Positions 45,039 through 54,328 of a DNA stretch of 64,000 nt are shown one piece after another. This stretch comes from Paracoccus versutus (lineage in GTDB: Bacteria; Pseudomonadota; Alphaproteobacteria; Rhodobacterales; Rhodobacteraceae), in contig NZ_JRKO01000027.1 of assembly GCF_000763885.1 (NCBI RefSeq), positions 1-64,000 on the forward strand, read 5' to 3'. The stretch's first letter is position 1. The number at the start of each line of letters is the position of its first letter. The notes under the pieces are model-generated. The model saw nothing but the letters and a program-made list of their open reading frames with translations. It did not search any database and was not told where the DNA came from. Both the position numbers and the translations under genes were made by a program.

Positions 45039-46033
45039 TCTGGTTCTCCAGTATTTTCTGAGGTGTTGGTATCGGGAATGACGGAGGCGATGCGGTAGTC
45101 GCCGTCCGGCCCCAGCCCACCAACGCGGGCGAGCTCGGCCAGCCGGCGCGCAGCACCGCGCCCGGACAGGACGGCGACGAGGTCGATGGTTTCCGCGATC
45201 ATGGCGCGCGGCACGGTGACCACGGCTTCCTGGATCAGTTGCTCGAGGCGGCGCAGCGCACCGAGACCGGATCCGGCATGGATGGTGCCGATGCCGCCCG
45301 GATGGCCGGTCCCCCAGGCTTTCAGCAGATCCAGTGCCTCGGCGCCGCGCACCTCGCCGATCGGAATGCGGTCGGGGCGCAGGCGCAAGGACGAGCGAAC
45401 CAGATCGGACAGGCTGGCGACGCCATCCTTGGTGCGCATCGCCACCAGATTGGGTGCGGCACATTGCAGTTCGCGGGTATCCTCAATGATGACGACCCGG
45501 TCCTGCGTCTTCGCCACCTCGGCCAGCAGCGCGTTGGTCAGCGTGGTCTTGCCGGTGGAGGTGCCGCCGGCGACGAGGATATTGGCGCGGGTCGCGACCG
45601 CGAGGCGCAACGCCTCCGCCTGCATCCGGATCATGATCCCGGCGGTGACATAATCGTCGAGCGTGAAGACGGCGACGGCGGGCTTGCGGATCGCGAAGGC
45701 CGGAGCAGCGACCACCGGCGGCAGCAGCCCCTCGAAGCGTTCGCCGGTGTCCGGCAGTTCGGCCGAGACGCGCGGGGACCAGGCATGGACCTCGGCGCCG
45801 ACATGATGCGCGACCAGCCGGATGATCCGCTCGCCATCGGATGGGGACAGTGTTTGCCCTGTCTGCGCCAGCCCGTCGCACAGCCGGTCGACCCAGATCC
45901 GGCCGTCCGGGTTCAGCATCACTTCGACGATCTCGGGATCCCGCAGCAGGGCGGAGATGGCAGGCCCGAGCGCGGTGCGGAGCATGCGGGCGCCGCGCTC
46001 CACTCTTGCCTCGATGTGGTCCGAACCTGCCAT
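45035..46033 (-). CDS. trbB: conjugal transfer ATPase TrbB (VirB11-like)
   Basis: A 332-aa hexameric secretion ATPase: [15 protein letters not shown] (Walker A, about 155-169), the Asp box [32 protein letters not shown] (Walker B) and GIGTIHAGS (His box). First gene of the trb operon in transcription order. In related elements copG and traG lie directly upstream; here a 3.5-kb cargo pocket intervenes. Confidence 0.94.
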   Translation of the reverse strand: MAGSDHIEARVERGARMLRTALGPAISALLRDPEIVEVMLNPDGRIWVDRLCDGLAQTGQTLSPSDGERIIRLVAHHVGAEVHAWSPRVSAELPDTGERFEGLLPPVVAAPAFAIRKPAVAVFTLDDYVTAGIMIRMQAEALRLAVATRANILVAGGTSTGKTTLTNALLAEVAKTQDRVVIIEDTRELQCAAPNLVAMRTKDGVASLSDLVRSSLRLRPDRIPIGEVRGAEALDLLKAWGTGHPGGIGTIHAGSGLGALRRLEQLIQEAVVTVPRAMIAETIDLVAVLSGRGAARRLAELARVGGLGPDGDYRIASVIPDTNTSENTGEPE

Positions 46034-46261
46034 CCCGTCCCCCGTTTCCCCGGGGTGGCAAGAAGAAGGCCCCCGGATGGGGTCGACTAAAAGAGCCTCA
46101 AAACGCAGCGGCGCAACAGCTATTCAGCTGCCGTCGTAGTCTGGCGTAGAAAGACAGGGAAACGGCGGTTTTGCCTGATCCACACGACACCTCAATGCCT
46201 ATGAACGAAGCGGAATCACAAGCCTTCCGGTTCCGTGGTCATGGCAGGTCCCGGTCACTGA

Positions 46262-48268
46262 CTATCTTGACGGTGTGGCGAAAAGGTCCTCCGTCGTGGC
46301 TTGAGGCTTTTCGACGAACTCTCCCCCGTCCAACCCCCGCTCCTTGAGAAAGGGCGCGTCTTTCAGCTTCTCCTGCAGACCCAGCATGCGTTTCTCGGCG
46401 CGGCGCACGAAAGTATCGTAGGTCATGGGAATAATGGTCACACGACTGTCCCATTCCGTTCTGTTTCCGCGTTCGGCCGCATGAATCCTTGAACCCAGTA
46501 CATAGCAGGTCGTAGTGGTTACCTCGGTCACGTACCCGCGCGCGATGAGCTCGCTCACATATCGCCAGGCCTGATTTTTCTGATCGGTACCTATCACAAC
46601 TCCAGGCCTCTTGATCTCTGCGATGACCAGTCGTGCAACGCCATCGACATCATGGCCGAAATCATGCGCGTCCCGGCTGTATAGACCTACGCTACCGTCC
46701 GGCAGCATGGCAAAATCAGGCCGCTGGCGGCTACCAGTGCTCGTCCCTCCGAAAAGTTGCTGAATGACCGTTGTCATACCCCGGTTGCTGGTAAACTCGA
46801 GACTTTCAAACTCGGGACCAAAGACCCACAGTGAACGCTCAAACAGCGGTTGTAGATCACCCACCTCGTCAGAGCTCTCGTCATGCAGTTTCTCTTCGAG
46901 GTCTTTGATAAGTTTCAGACGTGTCTGAATTTCGTCCAATGCATCCTTGGCGAGACGCAACGTCCAGTCATCGAGCAACTGGTAAAGAGAATCCAGGTCG
47001 CCCGGCGGCAGCTCATGCAGCTTGCTCAGCAAACCGTATTTCGAGGTCGACAGTTCAAGATTCGCCAGAATCCCGGCAACCTTGCCAACCTCGTCGGTGG
47101 AGATGGTCGGACAGGCGTCGATCACTTCATCCACAAACTGGTTCCAGCGCTCACGTCCGATTGGGGGCAATCTCCGGACGGTAGCCACGTTGCTTTCCCG
47201 GATAGATGCCTTGGCTTCACGTCGCCGCTCGGCTGTGAAGCTCGAAAGATATTCCTTGATTTTTGCGTGAACCAGCGGCTTTGTTTCTGTCCAAGCTGGA
47301 TGATTTACGATGAATCCTGTCCAGTCGGGAAGAACGGCATCCTCCAAATGGTCCGCAGATACGATGAACTGAAAGCGTTTCGCTTCCGAGGTGCGGCCGT
47401 CCAGAATCCTCTCATGATCAAAACCAACCCAGCCGGGTGTACCCACAAGCCGTGACTTGACGCGCCACGCTATGCCGTGTTGGCGCGTTGTCCTGTCGGC
47501 TTTCTGGCTATCAATTACGATAATTTCCACCGCACCAAAACCGGGAACGTTCACGGTTTCCTTCTGGATATTCCGCGTTGGAATATCATCAAACGTCACC
47601 AATGTGCCGTCGACGGAAACGACAAAATTCGGATCTGCAAGAAAACGAGTACCGAGAACCTCTCGGACAGCTTCGGCGTCAAAGGCCACTCCCTCTGACG
47701 CAGTCGACAGAATTTCTGTCCCATGCCCTGAAACACTGTCTCGCGATGCCATTTCCTCAACGTCGAACGGCTGGGTTGTCCCCCGGCGCACCTCGTAGGT
47801 CACCTCTTTCCCGTCACGCCAAGTTCGAACGAGATAGGGGTCGGAAAACTTGAACGCCGCATGTCGACCTTTGCCGTTACGACCATATGCATGTCGGGGA
47901 GGTGCATCCTTCAGGTCGTCAGGAGGCGCCGATTTACTGCCCTCATCGGCAACTCTGTTATAGTCGAGCGTCTTCCAACGCCGCCGGAACTGCTCCGGGG
48001 TCATCCCTTTGCCATTGTCTCTAATGGAGAAAGCTATGTTTTCCGTACGCTTTGGCCAGACGATATCGACACGAGTCGCGTAGGCATCCCAAGCATTAGC
48101 GACAAGTTCGACGATTGCGACAGCCGGATCGGAAATGATCGGCCCGGCATAGCGGTCCAGGAAGCGATCATCGAACAGCACCCCCTGCTTGGAATTTTCA
48201 GAATCCACGATGCCCCCAACCAACCAATCCGGCCGCTTCTTTCCACAATGCTGCAAGGAGACTCGCAT
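46262..48268 (-). CDS. GHKL-type ATPase fused to a Shedu-like PD-(D/E)XK nuclease, candidate defence protein
   Basis: A 668-aa protein with two recognisable parts. The N-terminal GHKL/HATPase fold shows the N box VELVANAWD (E54, N58, D61), the G1 box RDNGKGM (84-89) and a G2-like YGRNGKGRHAAF (128-139). The C-terminal part resembles DUF4263/Shedu nucleases: LWVFGPEFESLEF (480-492), RPDFAML with D518, VIAEIKRPG with E551 and K553, and the Q-x-x-x-W-R-Y motif (566-570). The helical middle (about 340-470) would link them. The gene is less GC-rich than the transfer genes, so it looks acquired. It sits between trbB and a RES-Xre pair, 66 nt after the RES gene. A phage or plasmid defence role is inferred, not shown. 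Confidence 0.75.
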   Translation of the reverse strand: MRVSLQHCGKKRPDWLVGGIVDSENSKQGVLFDDRFLDRYAGPIISDPAVAIVELVANAWDAYATRVDIVWPKRTENIAFSIRDNGKGMTPEQFRRRWKTLDYNRVADEGSKSAPPDDLKDAPPRHAYGRNGKGRHAAFKFSDPYLVRTWRDGKEVTYEVRRGTTQPFDVEEMASRDSVSGHGTEILSTASEGVAFDAEAVREVLGTRFLADPNFVVSVDGTLVTFDDIPTRNIQKETVNVPGFGAVEIIVIDSQKADRTTRQHGIAWRVKSRLVGTPGWVGFDHERILDGRTSEAKRFQFIVSADHLEDAVLPDWTGFIVNHPAWTETKPLVHAKIKEYLSSFTAERRREAKASIRESNVATVRRLPPIGRERWNQFVDEVIDACPTISTDEVGKVAGILANLELSTSKYGLLSKLHELPPGDLDSLYQLLDDWTLRLAKDALDEIQTRLKLIKDLEEKLHDESSDEVGDLQPLFERSLWVFGPEFESLEFTSNRGMTTVIQQLFGGTSTGSRQRPDFAMLPDGSVGLYSRDAHDFGHDVDGVARLVIAEIKRPGVVIGTDQKNQAWRYVSELIARGYVTEVTTTTCYVLGSRIHAAERGNRTEWDSRVTIIPMTYDTFVRRAEKRMLGLQEKLKDAPFLKERGLDGGEFVEKPQATTEDLFATPSR

Positions 48269-48334
48269 GAAAGCCTCTATGGATACAAGCGGTTACATCG
48301 TATCCTACCTATACCTAAGATAGAGCCGCAGGCA

Positions 48335-49033
48335 TCAACTGACTTCCAGAATCTCTCCGGTATCGTGGCGCTTGACGAAATCCACCCGCTCGCCGTTCCA
48401 GTGATAGCAGAAATGCGAGCCCTGCACCGGGATGCTCACCACGTCGGGCCAGAAGACGCCGATGCATCGGCCGCCCGGCATGCGGACGCTGTTCCAGAGC
48501 AGACCGTCGCTGCCGGCCGCGCGAAGCCCCGCGCCTTCCGCCTGCGACGGCGCGTAATCCGTCGGGTGCAGGACGTCCGGCACGGCGTTCACATCATGCA
48601 ACTCCCGGTCGATGGAGCCGATCATCGCGCGGAAGTCCGAAGTCCAGCCGGGCGCCTCATCCGTTGCCGCCATGAACTTCGCGTGGTGATGGATGGTCTC
48701 GGCCAGCGCGACATCCTCCCGATCCCCGGCATAGTAGATGCCGTAGCTGCCGTCGGTGAAGCGCCCCGGTCGCGCGGTCGAGCAATGGACGAAGGGCGCC
48801 ATGACCAGGCTGGCGCCCGGCCCGCCGACCCGGCGCGCGGCGGGCACCTTGCCCAGATCGCCAACCTCGTTGCGGATGCGGGGATTGGTCTTGGCCTCGA
48901 CCGAGACCAGCGCCTCCCAGTCGCGCGGATCGGCGATGTCCTCGAACAGGTCGACCGGCGGCCAGATCGAGCGGATGATGCGCCAGGTCTTGTCCCATTT
49001 CACCCGCCGCTTCACGGCAAGGCCGCTCACCAT
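48335..49033 (-). CDS. RES-domain toxin (NAD+ phosphorylase family)
   Basis: A 232-aa RES protein. Family landmarks are TARPGRFTDGSYGIYYAGD near 75, LAETIHHHAKF with the conserved Glu, and a late DGLLWNSVRMPGG plus CIGVFWPD. RES toxins (MbcT, ParT type) degrade or modify NAD+. It starts inside the end of the antitoxin gene (7-nt overlap), the normal arrangement for these pairs. The ATG at 49033 excludes an upstream extension running over the antitoxin frame. Confidence 0.9.
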   Translation of the reverse strand: MVSGLAVKRRVKWDKTWRIIRSIWPPVDLFEDIADPRDWEALVSVEAKTNPRIRNEVGDLGKVPAARRVGGPGASLVMAPFVHCSTARPGRFTDGSYGIYYAGDREDVALAETIHHHAKFMAATDEAPGWTSDFRAMIGSIDRELHDVNAVPDVLHPTDYAPSQAEGAGLRAAGSDGLLWNSVRMPGGRCIGVFWPDVVSIPVQGSHFCYHWNGERVDFVKRHDTGEILEVS

Positions 49034-49440
49034 GCGCCGCGCTCGGCATCGAGCCATTCCCGCATCAGGGCCAGATCGGCCAATTCGCCGCGCAGCATGA
49101 TGTCGAGGGCGGAACGACCGCCGAAGGCCGCATTGGGCTTGCGCACCCACGCATACCCCCGGGCAGGATCCTTGAAGAGATAGCGCAGCCCCTTATGAAT
49201 CCCCATGAGATGGGCCATGCGCATCCTCAGGTCCCGGTCGATCCGGCCGATCTCGCCATCCTTCCAGCGCGCCCAGGTCCGGGCCGCCATGCCGCCCAGA
49301 AGGGTTCGCGCCTCGGCATCGGTCAGGCCCCAGGCGCGAAACAGATTGACCGTGGTGCGCGCCAGCGCGCCGGCCTCCTCGTCGGTGATGACCGGGCTGC
49401 CGACACGGGCCGGTGTTGCGGCGATGGGTTGAAGCTGCAT
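49027..49440 (-). CDS. Xre/MbcA/ParS-type antitoxin
   Basis: A 137-aa antitoxin: helical N-terminal part with LTDAEARTLLGGMAARTWAR and GEIGRIDRDLRMRMAHLMGI, then the toxin-binding tail (RGYAWVRKPNAAFGGRSALD, MLRGELADLALMREWLD) typical of MbcA/ParS/Xre partners of RES toxins. AGGAGG is 5 nt before the ATG. It probably represses its own promoter at the dyads upstream. Confidence 0.9.
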   Translation of the reverse strand: MQLQPIAATPARVGSPVITDEEAGALARTTVNLFRAWGLTDAEARTLLGGMAARTWARWKDGEIGRIDRDLRMRMAHLMGIHKGLRYLFKDPARGYAWVRKPNAAFGGRSALDIMLRGELADLALMREWLDAERGAW

Positions 49441-49525
49441 CTGCGCCTCCTGCGACTGGCATCAATATAGTTTACATATGCCAAACGGCAATACGCAATA
49501 TGCGTGTTGGGCGGACTGCCATCAT
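49441..49525 (-). promoter_or_regulatory. RES-Xre promoter with dyad symmetry
   Basis: This AT-rich 85-bp gap between copG and the antitoxin gene holds GGCAT/ATGCC arms at 49458-49482 and the dyad TGCCAAACGGCA at 49479-49490. Such overlapping dyads fit autoregulation by the antitoxin. Confidence 0.45.
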
Positions 49526-49987
49526 TCATGAAACAGTGTCCTCGCCATCGACAGCAGGGTCGGGTTTAGCCGGATCATCCCCCGCCCCCGCCACATCCTC
49601 CGGGATTTCCCTGAGAAAGCTCTCGCCGGATTGCAGCCTGCGGCCGAGGGTCTCGACGAAGCCCTCGAAGCGTTCGCGGCCCTTGGCCTGGGCGGCGGCA
49701 TAGCCCTCGGCCGGGACCGGCGGCGTGACGGTCAGCCAGAAGCGGACGAAGAGCGCCAGCGTTTCGGCACAGAGGCCGACATCGCGTTCGAGCCGCATGA
49801 TCTGGCGCGACATGCGGTCGAGCCGGCGGGTAAAGGCCGCCTCGCGCCGGTCGGCATCGTCGGGCGAGAGGAAGGATGCGACGGCCGCCTCGACGATGGC
49901 CGAGCGCGAGACCTTCCTGTTCTCGGCCAGATCGGAGATCTGCCGCAGCAGGGCGGGTGGGAAATAGACGTTCAGACGCTGGCGCAT
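49526..49987 (-). CDS. CopG-family ribbon-helix-helix protein of the transfer operon
   Basis: A 153-aa protein with an N-terminal ribbon-helix-helix (MRQRLNVYFPPALLRQISDL then RKVSRSAIVEAAVASFL) and a coiled, Arg-rich middle. CopG genes stand directly downstream of traG in RlxS/TraG elements and are thought to act as regulators or relaxosome accessory factors. It is 30 nt after traG. The usual trbB partner has been pushed 3.5 kb away. Confidence 0.88.
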   Translation of the reverse strand: MRQRLNVYFPPALLRQISDLAENRKVSRSAIVEAAVASFLSPDDADRREAAFTRRLDRMSRQIMRLERDVGLCAETLALFVRFWLTVTPPVPAEGYAAAQAKGRERFEGFVETLGRRLQSGESFLREIPEDVAGAGDDPAKPDPAVDGEDTVS

Positions 49988-50017
49988 GGCCGGGCTCCTT
50001 TCTGCGGGTGAATGTCG

Positions 50018-52018
50018 TCACATCGGAATGTCGTCGCCGGGATCCATCGAGGTCTGGCGAGCGACGCCCGCCATCCTTCGGCGAAGGGCTTGGCGCTGGC
50101 GCGCGGCATCCTCCTGATCGTCGCCGAGCAGCTGCCTGAACTCGTCCTCCGGCGATGGTTCCTTCCTCTCATGGACGATCTCGACATGCTCGGGCAGTTC
50201 CGGCTCGCGGCGCAGGCCGGAATTGGCCTTGTCCTGACGTTTTGCCTTGGCCGCTTCGCCGGCCCCTGCCCGATCCGCCGCCTGCTTCGTTGGCTTCAGC
50301 CCGGTCCAGTCATCCCGTCGTGGCGACGGCACGACCTCGCGCGGATCGGGCGGGGACAGCACTCGCTCGCGGAAGCGCGGATCGGCAAAATAACGCGCCT
50401 TCCGGGCCCGGATCGGCGGCGTGCCGGCGACCATGACGATCTCGTCCTCCGGCGGCAGCTGCATGACCTCGCCGGGGGTGAGCAGTGGCCTTGCGGTCTC
50501 CGAGCGCGAGACCATGATATGACCGAGCCAGGGGGCCAGCCTGTGGCCGGCATAGTTCTTCATCGCCTTCATCTCGGTGGCGGTGCCGAGGGCGTCGGAG
50601 ACCCGTTTCGCGGTGCGCTCGTCGTTGGTGGCGAAGCTGACCCGGACATGGCAGTTGTCGAGGATCGAGTTGTTGGGGCCATAGGCCTTCTCGATCTGGT
50701 TGAGGGACTGGGCGATCAGGAAGGATTTGATGCCGTAGCCGGCCATGAAGGCGAGGGCGCTCTCGAAGAAGTCCAGCCGCCCGAGCGCCGGGAACTCGTC
50801 GAGCAGCATCAGCACCCGGTGTCGGCGGTCCTTCGCATGCAGATCCTCGGTCAGGCGCCGGCCGATCTGGTTCAGCACCAGCCGGATCAGCGGCTTGGTG
50901 CGCGAGATGTCCGAAGGCGGTACCACGAGGTAGAGCGTCGAGGGGGTTTCGCCTGCGATCAGATCGGAGATGCGCCAGTCGCAGCGGCTGGTCACCTGCG
51001 CCACCACCGGATCGCGATAGAGGCCGAGGAAGGACATCGCCGTCGACAGCACGCCGGAGCGTTCGTTCTCGGATTTGTTCAGCAGCTCGCGCGCGGCACT
51101 GGCGATGACCGGATGCGGGCCGGTCTCGCCCAGATGCGGGGTCTTCATCATCGCCGCCAGCGTCGCCTCGATCGAGCGGCGCGGATCGGAGAGAAAGGCC
51201 GCGACCCGCGCCAGGGTCTTGTCCTCCTCGGCATAGAGCACATGCAGGATGACGCCGACCAGCAGGGCATGGCTGGTCTTTTCCCAATGGTTGCGCTTTT
51301 CCAGCGAGCCCTCGGGATCGACCAGGATGTCGGCGATGTTCTGGACGTCGCGCACCTCCCATTCCCCGCGCCGGACCTCCAGCAGGGGATTGTAGGCGGC
51401 GGACCGGGCATTGGTCGGGTCAAACAGGAGGACGCGGCCATGTTTCGCCCGGAACCCGGCGGTGAGCTGCCAGTTCTCGCCCTTGATGTCGTGGACGATG
51501 GCGGAGCCCGGCCAGGTCAGCAGCGTCGGCACCACCAGCCCGACGCCCTTGCCGGATCGGGTGGGAGCGAAGCAGAGCACATGCTCCGGCCCGTCATGGC
51601 GCAGGTAGTCCTGATCGTATCGCCCCAGCACAACACCGTCGGGGCCGAGCAGTCCCGCCCGCTCGATCTCGGCCCGCCCCGCCCATCGGGCCGAGCCGTA
51701 GGTCTCGACGTCCTCGGCCTCGCGGGCGCGCCAGACCGACATCAGGATGGCGATGCCGATGGCGAGGAACCCGCCCGAGGCGGCGATGATGCCGCCCTCC
51801 ATGAAGATGCGCGGGGCGTAGGCGTCGTAGAAATACCACCACCAGAACAGGGCCGGCGGGTAATAGACCGGGATGCCCCAGAACTCGAACCAGGCCGGGC
51901 CGAGCTGGGGCTGGAAGCCGAGCCGCCAGGCGGTCCATTGCGTGCCGGACCAGACGAAGATCAGCACGATCAGGAAAACCACGATGATCTGGCCCCAGAG
52001 GATCTTCGTGCCGGACAT
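50018..52018 (-). CDS. traG: type IV coupling protein TraG (VirD4-like)
   Basis: A 666-aa coupling ATPase. Two N-terminal membrane regions (about 8-24 and 74-95) precede Walker A APTRSGKGVG at 151-160; Walker B is VLMLLDEFPALGRLDF and the conserved SFLIAQSLNQIEKAYG follows. It links the relaxase-DNA complex to the secretion channel. AAGGAGGTG before the ATG at 52018 fixes the start over one 7 codons upstream. The charged C-terminus (about 560-666) is probably the relaxosome-contact region. Confidence 0.94.
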   Translation of the reverse strand: MSGTKILWGQIIVVFLIVLIFVWSGTQWTAWRLGFQPQLGPAWFEFWGIPVYYPPALFWWWYFYDAYAPRIFMEGGIIAASGGFLAIGIAILMSVWRAREAEDVETYGSARWAGRAEIERAGLLGPDGVVLGRYDQDYLRHDGPEHVLCFAPTRSGKGVGLVVPTLLTWPGSAIVHDIKGENWQLTAGFRAKHGRVLLFDPTNARSAAYNPLLEVRRGEWEVRDVQNIADILVDPEGSLEKRNHWEKTSHALLVGVILHVLYAEEDKTLARVAAFLSDPRRSIEATLAAMMKTPHLGETGPHPVIASAARELLNKSENERSGVLSTAMSFLGLYRDPVVAQVTSRCDWRISDLIAGETPSTLYLVVPPSDISRTKPLIRLVLNQIGRRLTEDLHAKDRRHRVLMLLDEFPALGRLDFFESALAFMAGYGIKSFLIAQSLNQIEKAYGPNNSILDNCHVRVSFATNDERTAKRVSDALGTATEMKAMKNYAGHRLAPWLGHIMVSRSETARPLLTPGEVMQLPPEDEIVMVAGTPPIRARKARYFADPRFRERVLSPPDPREVVPSPRRDDWTGLKPTKQAADRAGAGEAAKAKRQDKANSGLRREPELPEHVEIVHERKEPSPEDEFRQLLGDDQEDAARQRQALRRRMAGVARQTSMDPGDDIPM

Positions 52019-52050
52019 GGAAACACCTCCTTTCGACAAGGGTTCTTGCG

Positions 52051-53844
52051 CTACAGCCCAAGGTCGCGCCTGCGCCCCAGCGACCAGTCGATGCCGCCGC
52101 CGGGTTTCGCCACGCCGGAGACATGCCGGCCGATCTGGCCTTCGAGATCCCGCGACCAGGGCACAAGCTGGAAGCTCAACCCGTCGTCGATGACGGCGAA
52201 GCGGCCCGAGGAGAGCGACATCTGCCGGCCGCAGGTGCCGGCGACATGATCGCCGGGCCGGGCCTGCACATATTGCCGCCCGGTCCTGGCGGCCAGATCG
52301 GCGCCGACGGCATCGAGTTCGCGGCGGCGCAGGGTGGCGAGCAGATGGCGGCGCAGCAGGATGCGCCCAACCTCGCGCCGGGCCAGGCCCTCCCCGGCCA
52401 GATGCTCGGCGCGGGCATCCATCGCCTCGCGCACCTCCCTGCCGAAGCCGCCCATGGCCAGCGGCATCGGCCGGCGCTCGACCAGCCGGTGATCGAGCCA
52501 GGTGGCGCCGGGTGCCGTGATCTGGGCTTGCAGATCCAGATCGGAACGATGGGCGAGCCGCAGGGTCGGGTTCGGATCCTCGGGCCCGCCGAAGCGGCGC
52601 AACTCGACGATGCCGCCGAGCGGCGGGGCCTGGTCGAAGGCCTCGATCCCGCGCAGGCGGATGTGATGGGCGCGGCCGTCGGTGCCGTCGATCACCGCAT
52701 AGGCCTCGCCGGTCAGCTCGTCATGCAGCCCGAGATCGACCAGCCTCCCGATGACGGGCGCGCCGTCCTGGCCGCTGTCGGTGACATAGTCCAGAACGCC
52801 CCGTTCCTCGCCGCGCCCGGCGAAGGCGCGATGCATCCGGCTGACGATGTCGCCGCGCCGGCCGAGGTCGCGCAGGGTGGTTTCCGCCTCCAGCCCCAGC
52901 ATCCATTCGCCGGGACCGGCCGATGTGGCGAGACCCATCTTCTCCAGATGCTGCAGCCGCCCGATCATCAGCCGACGAGGTTCGGGACTCCGGCCCGCCG
53001 GTTCACCCTTGATCGGGGCATCGGGGCGCAGGTCGATGAATCCCAGCTCGTCGGCCTGGCGCCGGATCGCGGCGTCGAGCCGGGTCCAGCGTTCCGCCGT
53101 CACCTCGCGTTCCAGCGCGGATCGGATCTCGTGCTCCTGCTTCGGGCCGAGTTCGAGGGAGACCAGATCCTCGGCCCGCGAGCGCAGCCCGTAGCTGATA
53201 TAGTCGCGCGAGATGACCAGATCCTTGCCGGTCTCGTCCTTGCCGCGCAGCAGCAGATGCACATGCGGGTTGTCGGTATTCCAGTGATCGGCGGCGATCC
53301 AGTCCAGCTTCGTGCCGAGATCGGCCTCCATCTGCTTCACCAGATCGCGGGTGAAGGCGCGCAGATCGGTCATGTCGGCGGCATCCTCGGGCGAGACGAT
53401 GAAGCGGAAATGGTGCCGGTCGTCCTGGCAGCGTTCCGCGAAGGCGGGATCGTCGGCATCGTCGGAGGTGGCATCGAACATCAGCCCGTCGCCGTTGTCG
53501 CGGCGGACGCCCTCGCGCTGGAGATAGGCGAGATGGGCCGTCATCGGTGCCGAACGGAAGGACCGGCCCCTGTGCCGGACCACCCGCGCCTTCACCACCA
53601 CCCGGCGCTGCGGCGAGAACAGCCGCGAGCGGCTGAAGCTGGCCCGCCCACGCCCGAATGTGGAGTGGCCGGTGCGGACGGATCGCCCCGAGGACGACGA
53701 GCCCCCAGCCGATGCCGCCTTTCGGACCGGCCCCGCCTTCCGCGCCGCGCGCAGCACCTGATTGACGAAGCTGCCGCTGCGGGGCGCCGGGGTCGAGCGC
53801 GGCCTGCCCGGACGGATGCGGAATTCACGGTCGTCATGACTCAT
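52051..53844 (-). CDS. rlxS: relaxase RlxS (VirD2-like, DUF3363)
   Basis: A 597-aa relaxase. The basic N-terminus (about 1-100, rich in Arg/Ser) is followed by HHFRFIVSPEDA (144) and the metal-binding motif H187...PHVHLLLRG with H194 and H196. The rest matches the DUF3363 region, ending GGGIDWSLGRRRDLGL. It nicks oriT and pilots the DNA strand. It is 32 nt upstream of traG in the same operon. The catalytic Tyr cannot be assigned with certainty (Y107, Y215 and Y218 are candidates). Confidence 0.93.
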   Translation of the reverse strand: MSHDDREFRIRPGRPRSTPAPRSGSFVNQVLRAARKAGPVRKAASAGGSSSSGRSVRTGHSTFGRGRASFSRSRLFSPQRRVVVKARVVRHRGRSFRSAPMTAHLAYLQREGVRRDNGDGLMFDATSDDADDPAFAERCQDDRHHFRFIVSPEDAADMTDLRAFTRDLVKQMEADLGTKLDWIAADHWNTDNPHVHLLLRGKDETGKDLVISRDYISYGLRSRAEDLVSLELGPKQEHEIRSALEREVTAERWTRLDAAIRRQADELGFIDLRPDAPIKGEPAGRSPEPRRLMIGRLQHLEKMGLATSAGPGEWMLGLEAETTLRDLGRRGDIVSRMHRAFAGRGEERGVLDYVTDSGQDGAPVIGRLVDLGLHDELTGEAYAVIDGTDGRAHHIRLRGIEAFDQAPPLGGIVELRRFGGPEDPNPTLRLAHRSDLDLQAQITAPGATWLDHRLVERRPMPLAMGGFGREVREAMDARAEHLAGEGLARREVGRILLRRHLLATLRRRELDAVGADLAARTGRQYVQARPGDHVAGTCGRQMSLSSGRFAVIDDGLSFQLVPWSRDLEGQIGRHVSGVAKPGGGIDWSLGRRRDLGL

Positions 53845-54328
53845 GACAGACCTCCCTGCCCCGCGAGTTGCGCAACAGTGCCGAAATCGGCGTTGAAATC
53901 GCGGCGAAACTCCGAAAAAGCGGCACCGCCGCCGACCGACCGGCCCCGGAAAAGACCTGCCATGTCAATGGCGTAGGTCTTTGACGGGCCGGGGCTTTTA
54001 CCTTGCCATAGCCCTGAGGGCGGCGTGGCCCAAAGGACCGCGCCGCCCGTTCCTGCGCTGGGATACGCTACAGTGCGATTTCGGCGATTGGGGCTCATGA
54101 GGCCCCTCCCGGGCGGGAGCGCCTCCTGCGGACGCTGCCCGACTGCGGCAGAGCGGGCTGCGGATCGCGCAACCAATCGGGCGCCGATGAGGCGGAGGCC
54201 GACCGGCGCGCGCATCTCATCCCTTCGCTCGGTCGGTCGGAGATGATAGCCTTGGCGGCACGGCTGCCGGACACCGCCTGGCGGCGATGGCGGCGATGGC
54301 GGCGAACGATGGCGGGGAAGGACCGGGC
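53845..54328. other. 484-bp non-coding region upstream of rlxS, candidate oriT
   Basis: No convincing gene is present. At 54018-54048 there is an 11-bp inverted repeat with one mismatch (GGGCGGCGtGG / CCgCGCCGCCC) around the 9-nt loop CCCAAAGGA, 174 bp upstream of the relaxase start; relaxase genes commonly have oriT here. A terminator is less likely because there is no T-run on either side. The right part also carries one copy of a direct repeat (54096-54168). Confidence 0.45.

Noticed and set aside
46034..46261. Remnant gene or insertion-sequence end between trbB and the nuclease gene
   Set aside because: No terminal inverted repeats, transposase fragment or coding signal could be made out; recorded as non-coding.
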